Of a stretch of DNA of 64,000 bases, positions 46,699 to 55,298 are shown piece by piece; the stretch's first letter is position 1; each line of letters begins with the position of its first letter. Origin of the DNA: Blastococcus sp. TML/M2B (lineage in GTDB: Bacteria; Actinomycetota; Actinomycetes; Mycobacteriales; Geodermatophilaceae); the NCBI RefSeq assembly GCF_016612865.1, contig NZ_JAENZZ010000003.1, positions 124,001-188,000 on the forward strand, read 5' to 3'. The translations under genes were made by a program, and so were the position numbers. Below the pieces are notes generated by a model. It was not told where the DNA came from. It did not search any database and worked only from the letters and a program-made list of their open reading frames with translations.

Positions 46699-48069
46699 GT
46701 GGCGGTGGCCGACGAGTACAGCCGGCCGATGGCGTCGGCGCCGGAGTACGACCGGCAGCCGCCGCAGGACGTGCAGGCCGAGCAGTCGGTGCTCGGCGGC
46801 ATGCTGCTGAGCAAGGACGCCATCGCCGACGTCGTCGAGGTCCTGCACGGGGCCGACTTCTACCGCCCGGCGCACCAGATCATCTTCGACGTCGTCCTGG
46901 ACCTCTACGGCCGTGGCGAGCCCGCCGACGCGATCACCGTGGCCGCCGAGCTCAACCGCACCGACCAGTTGTCGAAGATGGGCGGCGCGGTCTACCTGCA
47001 CACGCTCATCGCCTCGACGCCGACGGCGGCCAACGCCGGCTACTACGCCGCGATCGTCGCGGAGCAGGCCGTGCTGCGCCGGCTGGTCGAGGCCGGCACC
47101 CGCGTGGTCCAGCTGGGCTACGGCGCCGCGGGCGGCCGGGGCGACGTCGACGACATCGTCGACCGCGCCCAGCAGGAGATCTACGACGTCACCGAGAAGC
47201 GGATGAGCGAGGACTACTCCCGCCTCGCCGACGTCCTCCAGCCCACCATGGACGAGCTGGACGCCATCGCCTCCCGGGGCGGCACCGCGCGCGGCGTCCC
47301 CACCGGCATCCGCGACCTCGACGAGCTGACCAACGGCCTGCAGTCCGGCCAGATGGTCGTCATCGCGGCCCGGCCCGGTGTCGGCAAGAGCACCCTCGGG
47401 CTGGACATCGCCCGCTCGGCCGCGGTGAAGCACCACATGCCCGCCGCCATCTTCTCGCTCGAGATGAGCAAGCACGAGATCACCATGCGTCTGCTGTCCG
47501 CCGAGGCGAAGGTGCCGCTGCACCACATGCGCGCCGGCTCGCTCAGCGACGAGGACTGGTCGAAGCTGGCCCGCCGCATGGGCGAGATCGCCGACGCCCC
47601 GCTCTACATCGACGACTCGCCGAACATGACGATGATGGAGATCCGGGCCAAGGCGCGCCGGCTCAAGCAGCGCAACGACCTCAAGCTGATCGTCATCGAC
47701 TACCTCCAGCTGATGACCTCGGGCAAGAAGGTCGAGAGCCGCCAGCAGGAGGTCTCGGAGTTCTCCCGTGCGCTGAAGCTGCTGGCCAAGGAGCTCGAGC
47801 TCCCGGTGATCGCGATGTCGCAGCTCAACCGTGGCTCGGAGCAGCGTCAGGACAAGAAGCCGATGCTGTCCGACCTCCGCGAGTCCGGCTCGATCGAGCA
47901 GGACGCCGACATGGTGATGATGATCCACCGCGAGGACATGTACGAGAAGGAGTCCCCGCGGGCCGGCGAGGCCGACATCATGCTGGTCAAGCACCGCAAC
48001 GGGCCCACCGCGAACGTCACCGTCGCCTTCCAGGGCCACTACAGCCGCTTCGTGGACATGGCCAACTGA
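46699..48069 (+). CDS. dnaB: Replicative DNA helicase DnaB
   Basis: Hexameric helicase that unwinds DNA at the replication fork. About 456 residues. N-terminal domain: PPQDVQAEQSVLGGMLLSKD. RecA-like domain: Walker A AARPGVGKSTLGLDIARSAA (about 222-241), FSLEMSKHEITMRLLSAEAK, Walker B LKLIVIDYLQLMTSG and SDLRESGSIEQDADMVMMIH. No intein, unlike dnaB of several mycobacteria. GTG start at 46699 with AAGGAGG about 8 bases upstream; an upstream in-frame ATG (46576) would add an atypical basic stretch. Confidence 0.97.
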   Translation: MAVADEYSRPMASAPEYDRQPPQDVQAEQSVLGGMLLSKDAIADVVEVLHGADFYRPAHQIIFDVVLDLYGRGEPADAITVAAELNRTDQLSKMGGAVYLHTLIASTPTAANAGYYAAIVAEQAVLRRLVEAGTRVVQLGYGAAGGRGDVDDIVDRAQQEIYDVTEKRMSEDYSRLADVLQPTMDELDAIASRGGTARGVPTGIRDLDELTNGLQSGQMVVIAARPGVGKSTLGLDIARSAAVKHHMPAAIFSLEMSKHEITMRLLSAEAKVPLHHMRAGSLSDEDWSKLARRMGEIADAPLYIDDSPNMTMMEIRAKARRLKQRNDLKLIVIDYLQLMTSGKKVESRQQEVSEFSRALKLLAKELELPVIAMSQLNRGSEQRQDKKPMLSDLRESGSIEQDADMVMMIHREDMYEKESPRAGEADIMLVKHRNGPTANVTVAFQGHYSRFVDMAN

Positions 48070-48122
48070 CCCGTCCCCGGCACGTCTGGTTCCACGGGAA
48101 ACATCGCGCACCGGCCGCCCGC

Positions 48123-48128
48123 TAGCCT
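48123..48128 (+). promoter_or_regulatory. -10 box of leaderless DUF2804 gene
   Basis: TAGCCT, exactly 6 bases before the GTG start at 48135, with no ribosome binding site. Confidence 0.5.
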
Positions 48129-48134
48129 GCCGCG

Positions 48135-49112
48135 GTGCCCACCAGCGAACGCGAGATCACCGAGCCCGTCGACCTGTGCGGCCCCGACGGGCGGCTGAAC
48201 CCGGCCGCGGTGGGCTGGAGCCGGACGCCGCTGCACCGCGCCAACCTGCGGGGCTGGGGGCGGGCGAAGCGCTGGGAGTACTGGGGCGTCATGACGCCGA
48301 CCCACGTCCTCGGTGTCACCGTCTCCTCGCTGGACTACGCCGCGCTGTACAGCCTCTACGTGCTCGACCGGGCCACGGGGCACGAGATCGAGCGGGCCGA
48401 CATCGTGCCGCTGGCCAAGGGCGTCGTGCTGCCGGAGCGCACCGGCACCGCCGCCGGCCGCGGCAAGACGCTCGCCTTCGACTTCGGCGGCACCCCGGCG
48501 GCGACCACGCTGAAGGGCACCGCCCCCGACGTCGACTTCGACCTCACGGTGCACCGCGCCCCGGACCACGAGGCGCTCGCCGTCGTCGTCCCGTGGAGCG
48601 CGAAGCGCTTCCAGTACACGGTGAAGGACGTCGCACTGCCGGTCACCGGCTCCCTCCTGGTCGCCGGCATCGAGGTGCCCGTCGGGGAGGGCTCGTTCGC
48701 CGTCCTCGACTCCGGCCGGGGCAAGTGGCCCCGCTCCATCACGTGGAACTGGGCCGCCGGCAGCGCCCCGGGCGGCCGCGGGCTGACCGTCGGCGGGAAG
48801 TGGACCGACGGCACCGGCTCGACGGAGAACGGCGTGCTGGTCGACGGCCGGCTGCACAAGATCGGCGAGGAGCTGCGCTGGGAGTACGACCGCACCGACT
48901 GGGAGCGCCCCTGGCGGATCTCCGGCGAGACGGTCGACGTCACCTTCCACCCCTTCCACGAGCGCTCGGCCGCCACCGACCTCACGGTCATCTCCTCGGA
49001 GACCCACCAGTGCTTCGGTGAGTTCACCGGCTGGGCGACCACCGACGACGGCGAGCGGGTGAGCGTCGACGGCCTGGTCGGCTGGGCCGAGGAGGCCCGC
49101 CAGCTCTGGTGA
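48135..49112 (+). CDS. DUF2804 family protein
   Basis: 325 residues, function unknown. Conserved: TEPVDLCGPDGRLNPAAVGW, HRANLRGWGRAKRWEYWGVM (about 34-53), GKWPRSITWNWAAGSAPGGR and VTFHPFHERSAATDL. No signal peptide; the fold is probably all-beta. GTG start appears leaderless. Overlaps the next gene by 4 bp (GTGA), so they are co-transcribed. Confidence 0.9.
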   Translation: MPTSEREITEPVDLCGPDGRLNPAAVGWSRTPLHRANLRGWGRAKRWEYWGVMTPTHVLGVTVSSLDYAALYSLYVLDRATGHEIERADIVPLAKGVVLPERTGTAAGRGKTLAFDFGGTPAATTLKGTAPDVDFDLTVHRAPDHEALAVVVPWSAKRFQYTVKDVALPVTGSLLVAGIEVPVGEGSFAVLDSGRGKWPRSITWNWAAGSAPGGRGLTVGGKWTDGTGSTENGVLVDGRLHKIGEELRWEYDRTDWERPWRISGETVDVTFHPFHERSAATDLTVISSETHQCFGEFTGWATTDDGERVSVDGLVGWAEEARQLW

Positions 49113-50995
49113 CCCCCCGCCCCCGGCACCGCATGACGTCCGCCGCCGCCGCGCTGCTGCTGGCCGCGGCGCTGGCGGTCACCGCGACGCCCGCGGCCGC
49201 CGCCCCGCGGACCGCCGAGCCGCAGGGGCTCTTCCCCACCGACGCGCTCACCGTGCCCGATCCGGGGCAGGCCACCGGCCGGCGGATCGCGCTGCCCACC
49301 GGCGGCTGCGAGGGCGAGCAGCAGTGCGGCCTGGCCCGCCGGCTCAACCAGCTGGACGGCTTCGACCTCGACCCGCGGATCTCGGTCCGCTTCAGCGCCC
49401 CGGTCGACCCGGCCGAGATCGCCGAGCTGCTCTCCGTGGAGGACGAGGACGGCGTGCGCACCGGGGTGGACCGCGTCGTCTACGACCCGGCGACCTCCAC
49501 CGTGCACGCCTCCCCGGAGCGGCAGCTGGCGCCGGCGACGACCTACCGGCTGGTGCTGGCCGAGGGGCGCGGGAACGCGGCCGCGGAGACCACCTTCACG
49601 ACCCTGAGCGCCCCCGACGGGCTGCAGGACCTGCAGCGGCAGATCGACAGCGGGGAGGCATCGAGGCGGCTCGGGATCCGCCCCGGGCTGCGGGTGGAGG
49701 GCGTCTTCGCGGTCGGCGGGGCGGGCGGCGCCGTCGTCAGCCGGCTGCCGGACCGGGCGCCGGGTGCGGACCGGAACCCGGTGCCCACCGCCCAGCTGCC
49801 CGAGGGAAGCCGCATGGTCGTGGGCTCCTTCCTCGCGCCCAGCTGGCTGCAGCCCGACGGGACCATCCGGCAGGCCCCCACCGCCGGCCCCGGGCCGGGG
49901 CCGGTGACGGCCGAGCGGCTGCCGTTCGTGGCCGTCCTGCCGCCCGGTCAGGCGCCCCCCGGCGGCTGGCCGGTGACCGTCTTCGGGCACGGCTACACCG
50001 GCTCCACCGACGCGATCGGCCTGGCCGCCACCCTGGCCGCCCGGCGCGGCACGGCGATGATCGCCACCGACGTGGTCGGCCACGGCGCGGGGCCGCGCAG
50101 CGCCTGGGAGTTCGTCGAGGGCGGCCGCACGACCGTGCTGCCGGCCCACGGCCGCGGCGAGGACCAGGACGGCGACGGCGTCATCGAGGGCGGTGAGGGC
50201 TCCCGGGCCACCGGGGACGCCGCGGCCGTGTGGTTCCGGGACGCGCTGCGCCAGACGACCGCCGACCTGGTCACCCTGGTCCGATCGCTCGGCGGCACCG
50301 ACGTCGACGGTGACGGCGCGGCCGACCTGTCCGGCGACGGTGTGACCTACCTCGGGCAGAGCTTCGGCGGCGTCTACGGCGCGCTGCTGGCCGGGGTGGA
50401 CCCCGCCGTCACCCGGGCGGTGCTCGACGTCCCCGGCGGGCCGGTGGTCGAGTTCTTCCGGCTGTCGGACCACTTCCGGCCGATCGTCGGCCGCGCCCTG
50501 GCCGACGCCGGCCTCCTCGACGACGCGGACGACGGCTTCGACGAGCAGCTGCCCCTGCGCGGGCAGCCGCCGGTGGTCGCCGACGCCGCGGCGCTGGCCC
50601 TCCAGGACCACCTGGCCCGCGTCGCGTGGCTCAACCGGCCCGGCAGCCCGGAGACCTTCGCGCCGCTCGTCGAGCCCGACCGGGTGCTCGTGCAGGCGGC
50701 CTTCGGGGACGGGCTGGTGCCCAACCCCACCACGTGGACGCTGGTCGAGGCGGGCGAGCTGTGGGACCGGACCAGCCTCTTCCGCAACGACCGCACCGCG
50801 ACCGCCGGGTTCGACCCGCACGCCTTCCTGCTCGACCAGGGGCTGTTCTGGATCCCCGGCCTGCAGGGCCTCGGGCAGGCGATGACGTTCCTGGCCGACG
50901 GCCGCGTCGTCGACCCGGACGCCGAGGGGGACGTCTGGGAGGTGCCGGTCGCCGATCCGGGGGTGCTGCGCGCGCTGAACACCGGCCCCCGCTGA
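49109..50995 (+). CDS. Secreted alpha/beta hydrolase with Ig-like and calcium-binding segments
   Basis: 628 residues. Signal peptide at about 10-32 (AAAALLLAAALAVTATPAAA). An Ig-like domain (about 85-165: DLDPRISVRFSAPVDPAEIA). Then an alpha/beta hydrolase: PVTVFGHGYTGSTDAIGLAA (oxyanion region, about 290-309), and the nucleophile elbow LGQSFGGVYGA (about 416). Two Asp-rich loops, EDQDGDGVIEG and DVDGDGAADLSGDG, resemble calcium-binding repeats and lie within the hydrolase domain. A lipase/esterase role is likely; the substrate is unknown. The GTG start overlaps the DUF2804 gene. Confidence 0.85.
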   Translation: MTPRPRHRMTSAAAALLLAAALAVTATPAAAAPRTAEPQGLFPTDALTVPDPGQATGRRIALPTGGCEGEQQCGLARRLNQLDGFDLDPRISVRFSAPVDPAEIAELLSVEDEDGVRTGVDRVVYDPATSTVHASPERQLAPATTYRLVLAEGRGNAAAETTFTTLSAPDGLQDLQRQIDSGEASRRLGIRPGLRVEGVFAVGGAGGAVVSRLPDRAPGADRNPVPTAQLPEGSRMVVGSFLAPSWLQPDGTIRQAPTAGPGPGPVTAERLPFVAVLPPGQAPPGGWPVTVFGHGYTGSTDAIGLAATLAARRGTAMIATDVVGHGAGPRSAWEFVEGGRTTVLPAHGRGEDQDGDGVIEGGEGSRATGDAAAVWFRDALRQTTADLVTLVRSLGGTDVDGDGAADLSGDGVTYLGQSFGGVYGALLAGVDPAVTRAVLDVPGGPVVEFFRLSDHFRPIVGRALADAGLLDDADDGFDEQLPLRGQPPVVADAAALALQDHLARVAWLNRPGSPETFAPLVEPDRVLVQAAFGDGLVPNPTTWTLVEAGELWDRTSLFRNDRTATAGFDPHAFLLDQGLFWIPGLQGLGQAMTFLADGRVVDPDAEGDVWEVPVADPGVLRALNTGPR

Positions 50996-51011
50996 CCCCT
51001 GCAGGACGCCG

Positions 51012-51044
51012 GAGGCCCGGGACCGCGGTGCGGTCCCGGGCCTC
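51012..51044. terminator. Bidirectional terminator
   Basis: A 15-bp perfect stem GAGGCCCGGGACCGC / GCGGTCCCGGGCCTC with a 3-nt loop, between the convergent hydrolase and desaturase genes. Confidence 0.85.
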
Positions 51045-51064
51045 GGGGTGGTGCGGACGAGCGA

Positions 51065-52267
51065 TCAGGCGGCGGCGGGCCGTGCCTGCATCGCGCGGCG
51101 CACCTTCTTGCCACCGGTCGTCATCTTCCAGAGCTTGCCCAGCTGGGAGGGCAGGTTCGCCGGCGTCGTCTCGGCCAGCCAGTCGTTGGGCAGCGAGAGC
51201 CGGATGACCTTGTGCCACGCGGAGGCGACCTGCTGCGGCAGCGGCGCGGAGTGGTAGGTCAGGTCGTACCGGTCGAAGATGTCCTTCACCTTCGGGGCGA
51301 TCTCGGCGTAGCGGTTGCTCGGCAGGTCGGGGAACAGGTGGTGCTCGACCTGGTGGCTCAGGTTGCCGGTCATGATGTGCATGGCCTTCGACCCGGAGAT
51401 GTTGGCCGAGCCGAGCATCTGCCGCAGGTACCACTCGCCGCGGGTCTCGCCGTCGATCGAGGTCTTCTCGAAGGTCTCGACGCCCTCGGGGAAGTGCCCG
51501 CACATGATCACCGAGTGCGACCAGAGGTTGCGGACCACGTTGGCGGTGAAGTTCGCGGCCAGCGTCGAGACGAACGAGGGGCCCGAGAGCAGCGGGTGCA
51601 GCAGGTAGTCCTTGCCGGCCTGCTTGCGGATCTTCTTGACCACCTGGCGGGCGCGGGCCCGGAACTCCGGGTCGTTGCGGCGCCGCTTCGACGACAGGTT
51701 CTTGCCCAGCTCGAGGTCGTAGGCGGCGATGCCGTACTCGAAGCAGCAGGCGTTGACGAAGTTCCACAGCGGCTGGCCCAGGTACAGCGGGTGCCAGGGC
51801 TGGTCCTCGTCGACGCGCATGATGCCGTAGCCGAGGTCGTTGTCCTTGCCGATCACGTTCGTGTACGTGTGGTGCAGCTCGTTGTGCGAGTGCTTCCACT
51901 GGTCGGCCGGGCTGGCGCTGTCCCACTCCCAGGTCGTGGAGTGGATCTTCGGGTCGCGCATCCAGTCCCACTGGCCGTGCAGGATGTTGTGCCCGATCTC
52001 CATGTTCTCGAGGATCTTGGCGACCGACAGGCCGACGGTGCCCACGATCCAGGCCGGCGGGAAGAACGAGGCCAGCAGGACGGCGCGGCTGCCCAGCTCG
52101 AGCTTGCGCTGGGTGTCGATGACCTTGCGGATGTAGGCGGCGTCGGACTCGCCGAGGCTGTCGCGCACCTCCTGGCGGATCGTGTCCAGCTCCTTGCCGA
52201 TGAGCTCGATGTCCTCGGCGGAGAGGTGGGCGATCGGGTTCTCGGGCTTCTTCTGGATGGCGGTCAT
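51065..52267 (-). CDS. Membrane fatty-acid desaturase (DesA3-like)
   Basis: 400 residues; introduces a double bond into acyl chains using a di-iron centre. The three His boxes are present: GHNILHGQW (about 95), HSHNELHH (about 126) and QVEHHLFP (about 306). Hydrophobic segments are at about 62-84 and around the second and third boxes. ATG start at 52267. The reductase gene lies 25 bases upstream in the same operon; mycobacterial DesA3 works with a similar adjacent oxidoreductase (Rv3229c/Rv3230c), so a stearoyl-CoA delta-9 desaturase role is likely by analogy. Confidence 0.92.
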   Translation of the reverse strand: MTAIQKKPENPIAHLSAEDIELIGKELDTIRQEVRDSLGESDAAYIRKVIDTQRKLELGSRAVLLASFFPPAWIVGTVGLSVAKILENMEIGHNILHGQWDWMRDPKIHSTTWEWDSASPADQWKHSHNELHHTYTNVIGKDNDLGYGIMRVDEDQPWHPLYLGQPLWNFVNACCFEYGIAAYDLELGKNLSSKRRRNDPEFRARARQVVKKIRKQAGKDYLLHPLLSGPSFVSTLAANFTANVVRNLWSHSVIMCGHFPEGVETFEKTSIDGETRGEWYLRQMLGSANISGSKAMHIMTGNLSHQVEHHLFPDLPSNRYAEIAPKVKDIFDRYDLTYHSAPLPQQVASAWHKVIRLSLPNDWLAETTPANLPSQLGKLWKMTTGGKKVRRAMQARPAAA

Positions 52268-52292
52268 GTCCGGCTCCTCTGCTGTGGATCGG

Positions 52293-53402
52293 TCAGTGGT
52301 CGATGGCGCAGGCGCCCGCGGGCGCGCTGATGCAGGTCTGGACGAGGACGCCGTCGCCGATGTCCTCCGCGGTGGTGATCTCGCCGGTGCGCAGGTCGCG
52401 CACGGCGCCCTCGCGCAGGGGCAGGACGCAGCCGAAGCAGATGCCCATGCGGCAGCCGCTGGGCATGAGGACGCCGGCCTCCTCGGCGGCGTCGAGGATC
52501 GGGGTGGTGCCCTCGACCTCGACGGTGGTGCCGTTCGTCGTGAACGTGACGGGGCCGCCCTCGCCGGCACCGGCGAGGATCCGCGGGCGGAAGCGCTCGG
52601 TGTAGAGCCGGTCGGCGATGCCCGCTGCGGCCCAGTGCTCCTCGAGCGCCTCGAGCATGCCGACGGGGCCGCAGGCCCAGGTGGCGCGCTCGTGCAGGTC
52701 GGGGACGAGCTCGGCGATCGACCGGGCGTCGAGCATGCCGGCGCTGTCGGTGTGCTGCTCGATCAGCCGGATCCGGCCCTCGGCGGCCATCTGCCGCAGC
52801 TCCGCGCCGAAGACGACGTCCTCGGCGGTCGGGGCGGAGTGCACCAGCACGGTGTCGGCGAGCCGGTCCGCGGCGTTGCGCAGGATGCCCATGACCGGGG
52901 TGATCCCGGAGCCGGCGGTGACGAACAGCGCCTTTTCCGGCGCCTGCTCGGGCAGGCAGAACTCACCGGTGGCCTGGTCCAGCTGGATGATCGTGCCGGG
53001 CTGCACCCGGTGCACGAGGTGGTTGCTGACCTTCCCCTCCGGGATGGCCTTCACGGTGATCGTGAAGCACCCGTCGCCGCGGCCGAGCACCGAGGTGATC
53101 GAGTACGCGCGCCACTGGCGGACGCCGTCGATGTCGATGCCGATGCGCACGTACTGGCCGGGGCGGTGCGGCTGCCAGTCCCTGCCGGGGCGGATGACGA
53201 TGCTCGCCGCGTCCCGCGTCTCGGGCAGCACGGCCTCGATCCGGCCGCGCAGCGCGGCGCCGGAGCGGAGCGGGTCGAACAGGTCCAGGTAGTCGACGGG
53301 CAGCAGGGGCGTGGTCACCAGCTCGGCCAGCCGCACAGCACGCTTCCGCAGCGAGGCCAGGGGCGACCGCACCGAGTCCGGGCGGGGAACGGTCGTCGTC
53401 AT
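52293..53402 (-). CDS. Ferredoxin reductase-type electron donor for desaturase
   Basis: 369 residues. FAD domain (about 50-155): RPGQYVRIGIDIDGVRQWRA and YSITS. NAD(P)H domain: ALFVTAGSGITPVMGILRNA (about 187-206) and ATWACGPVGMLEAL. The C-terminal plant-type [2Fe-2S] ferredoxin domain has PSGCRMGICFGCVLPLREGA and VQTCISAPAG (Cys-x4-Cys-x2-Cys...Cys). It supplies electrons to the downstream desaturase. ATG 53402; CACAGT 6 bases upstream suggests a leaderless mRNA. Confidence 0.93.
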   Translation of the reverse strand: MTTTVPRPDSVRSPLASLRKRAVRLAELVTTPLLPVDYLDLFDPLRSGAALRGRIEAVLPETRDAASIVIRPGRDWQPHRPGQYVRIGIDIDGVRQWRAYSITSVLGRGDGCFTITVKAIPEGKVSNHLVHRVQPGTIIQLDQATGEFCLPEQAPEKALFVTAGSGITPVMGILRNAADRLADTVLVHSAPTAEDVVFGAELRQMAAEGRIRLIEQHTDSAGMLDARSIAELVPDLHERATWACGPVGMLEALEEHWAAAGIADRLYTERFRPRILAGAGEGGPVTFTTNGTTVEVEGTTPILDAAEEAGVLMPSGCRMGICFGCVLPLREGAVRDLRTGEITTAEDIGDGVLVQTCISAPAGACAIDH

Positions 53403-53468
53403 ACACCGACTGTGTCCGACTCCTGGATCAGTTACCTGTGTTCCCGACGTGAATCAACCGGTACGTTC

Positions 53469-53483
53469 TGTTCGCTGCGAACA
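53469..53483. promoter_or_regulatory. Candidate operator in the divergent desaturase/PucR region
   Basis: TGTTCGC-T-GCGAACA, a perfect 15-bp palindrome 11 bases before the regulator start and 66 bases from the reductase start. Its position suggests binding by the adjacent PucR-type regulator or another factor. Confidence 0.65.
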
Positions 53484-53494
53484 AAGGGGGCGGG

Positions 53495-54703
53495 ATGACC
53501 GGCGAGCTGACCGTCATGCCGGATGCCGTCGCCCGGGCCATGCGCGCCGAGCTGCCCTCGGTCGCCGAGCAGACCGTCGCCGAGATCATCGTCGAGGTCC
53601 CCAGCTACGCCGACGCCTTCTCCGGCCGGATGGGCCAGAAGATCCGCAACGCCGTGGAGCTGACCCTTGCCGGCTTCCTCGAGCTGGCCACCGCCGGGAC
53701 AGGTGTGGACCCCAGCACGCCCATCGGCCCGGCGCTGGCCGCGGCCTACGAGCTGGGCCGCGGCGAGGCCCGCGACGGCCGGTCCATGGACGCGCTGCAG
53801 GCGGCCTACCGCGTGGGCGCCCGCGTCTCGTGGCGGGAGATGAGCGCGACCGCCGTCCGCGCCGGCCTGTCGGTGGAGCACATGGCGCGCTTCGCCGAGC
53901 TGGTGTTCGCCTTCATCGACCAGCTCTCGGCGGCCAGCGTCGCCGGGCACAGCGACGAGCTGGCGACGACGGGGCGGGTCCGCCAGCGCTACCTCGAACG
54001 GCTGGCCACCCTGCTGCTGGCCGGGGCGCCGGCCGACGAGCTGCTGGCCGCGGCCGAGCGCGCCGGCTGGACGCCCCCGCGCACGCTGACCGCCGTCCTG
54101 CTGCCCGAGGAGCGGGTGCGCGGCGCCATGGTGTCGCTCGACCCGCGGACCCTGCGGGCCACGGTCGAGCTGCCCGAGCTACCCGAGCGGGTCGGCGAGG
54201 GCGAGCTGGTCGTGCTCCTGGTCCCTGACGCCGAGGGCCGGTCCCGGCCGGCCCTGCTGCGCTCGCTGGACGGCCGGGGCGCCGTCGTGGGGCCGGCCCG
54301 CCCGTGGCCGGGGGCCGCCGACTCGCACGCCCGGGTGGTCCGCGCGGTGCAGCTCGGCCTGACCGCGGGCGGCACCGAGCCGCTGGACACCGACTGCCGG
54401 CTCACCGAGCTGGTGCTGCGCGCCGACGAGACGGCGCTGGCCGACCTGCGGGAGCGCGCCCTGGCCCCGCTGGCCGACCTGGGCGAGAGCGCCCGGGAGA
54501 AGCTCACCGAGACGCTGCGCTCGTGGCTGCTGCACCAGGGCCGCCGCGACGCCGTCGCCGCCGAGCTGTTCGTCCACCCCCAGACCGTCCGCTACCGGAT
54601 GGGCCAGCTGCGCGAGCTGTACGGGGACCGGCTGGAGGACCCCCGCGCCGTGCTGGAGCTGGTCCTCGCCCTCGGGGTGCACGATGGGACGACGACGACG
54701 TGA
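53495..54703 (+). CDS. PucR-family transcriptional regulator
   Basis: 402 residues. An N-terminal helical sensor-like region (about 10-165: PDAVARAMRAELPSVAEQTV, GRSMDALQAAYRVGARVSWR), a central GGDEF-like-shaped or variable region, and the C-terminal PucR HTH (about 340-390): SWLLHQGRRDAVAAELFVHP, QTVRYRMGQLRELYGDRLED. Divergent from the desaturase-reductase operon, which it may control. ATG with GGGGGCGGG upstream. The next three genes follow in the same direction with short gaps or overlaps. Confidence 0.9.
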   Translation: MTGELTVMPDAVARAMRAELPSVAEQTVAEIIVEVPSYADAFSGRMGQKIRNAVELTLAGFLELATAGTGVDPSTPIGPALAAAYELGRGEARDGRSMDALQAAYRVGARVSWREMSATAVRAGLSVEHMARFAELVFAFIDQLSAASVAGHSDELATTGRVRQRYLERLATLLLAGAPADELLAAAERAGWTPPRTLTAVLLPEERVRGAMVSLDPRTLRATVELPELPERVGEGELVVLLVPDAEGRSRPALLRSLDGRGAVVGPARPWPGAADSHARVVRAVQLGLTAGGTEPLDTDCRLTELVLRADETALADLRERALAPLADLGESAREKLTETLRSWLLHQGRRDAVAAELFVHPQTVRYRMGQLRELYGDRLEDPRAVLELVLALGVHDGTTTT

Positions 54704-54713
54704 GGGGTCCGGC

Positions 54714-55298
54714 GTGAGCGTCCTGATCGTGCACGGCTGGCAGAACCACCGCCCGGAGGGGCACTGGCAGCGCGAGCTGGCCGGGAAGCTGGCCGCGGAC
54801 GGGCACGAGGTGCGCTACCCGCAGTTCCCGTCGCCCGACGAGCCGGTGCTCGCCGACTGGCTGGCGCTGCTGCGCGCGGAGCTGGCCGCCCTCGGGGCCG
54901 ACGGCGGCGAGCGGGTGCTGGTCTGCCACAGCCTCGCCGTCCTGCTCTGGTGGCAGGCGGCGCCGTCGCTGGGGGCGCTGCAGGCCGACCGGGTGCTGCT
55001 CGTCGCCCCGCCGGCGGCCGACGTGCTGCGCGGCTTCCCGGAGGTGGCCGCCTTCGCGCCGCCGGGCATCGAGACGACGCCGCTGCCCGAGGAGCTGCGC
55101 GCGCGGGTGCGGCTGGTCGCCAGCGACGACGACCCGTACTTCCCCGGTGGGGCCGCCGCGCTGTACGCCGACCGGTTCGGCCTGGACACCGACGTGGTCC
55201 CCGGCGGGCAGCACCTCGACCTGCCCGCCGGCTACGGCTCCTGGCCCTCGGTGCACGCCTGGTGCACCGACCCCGCCACCCGGGTGGTCGCGCGGTGA
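54714..55298 (+). CDS. RBBP9/YdeN-type serine hydrolase
   Basis: About 194 residues. Seen: LIVHGWQNHRPEGHWQREL (about 4-22), the nucleophile region LVCHSLAVLLWW (Ser in CHSLA, about 67), and a final D...H pair: VASDDDPYFPG and PGGQHLDLPAGYGSWP. This is the single-domain RBBP9 fold; the substrate is unknown. GTG start with GAGGGG upstream, 10 bases after the PucR gene. Overlaps the CoA-transferase gene by 4 bp. Confidence 0.9.
   Translation: MSVLIVHGWQNHRPEGHWQRELAGKLAADGHEVRYPQFPSPDEPVLADWLALLRAELAALGADGGERVLVCHSLAVLLWWQAAPSLGALQADRVLLVAPPAADVLRGFPEVAAFAPPGIETTPLPEELRARVRLVASDDDPYFPGGAAALYADRFGLDTDVVPGGQHLDLPAGYGSWPSVHAWCTDPATRVVAR

Noticed and set aside
46699-48069. Intein in dnaB
   Set aside because: The helicase reads through Walker A and B without insertion and has normal length.
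48089-48102. Fifth parS-like site, GTTCCACGGGAAAC
   Set aside because: The central CACGTG is broken (CACGGG), which removes the palindrome core that ParB reads.
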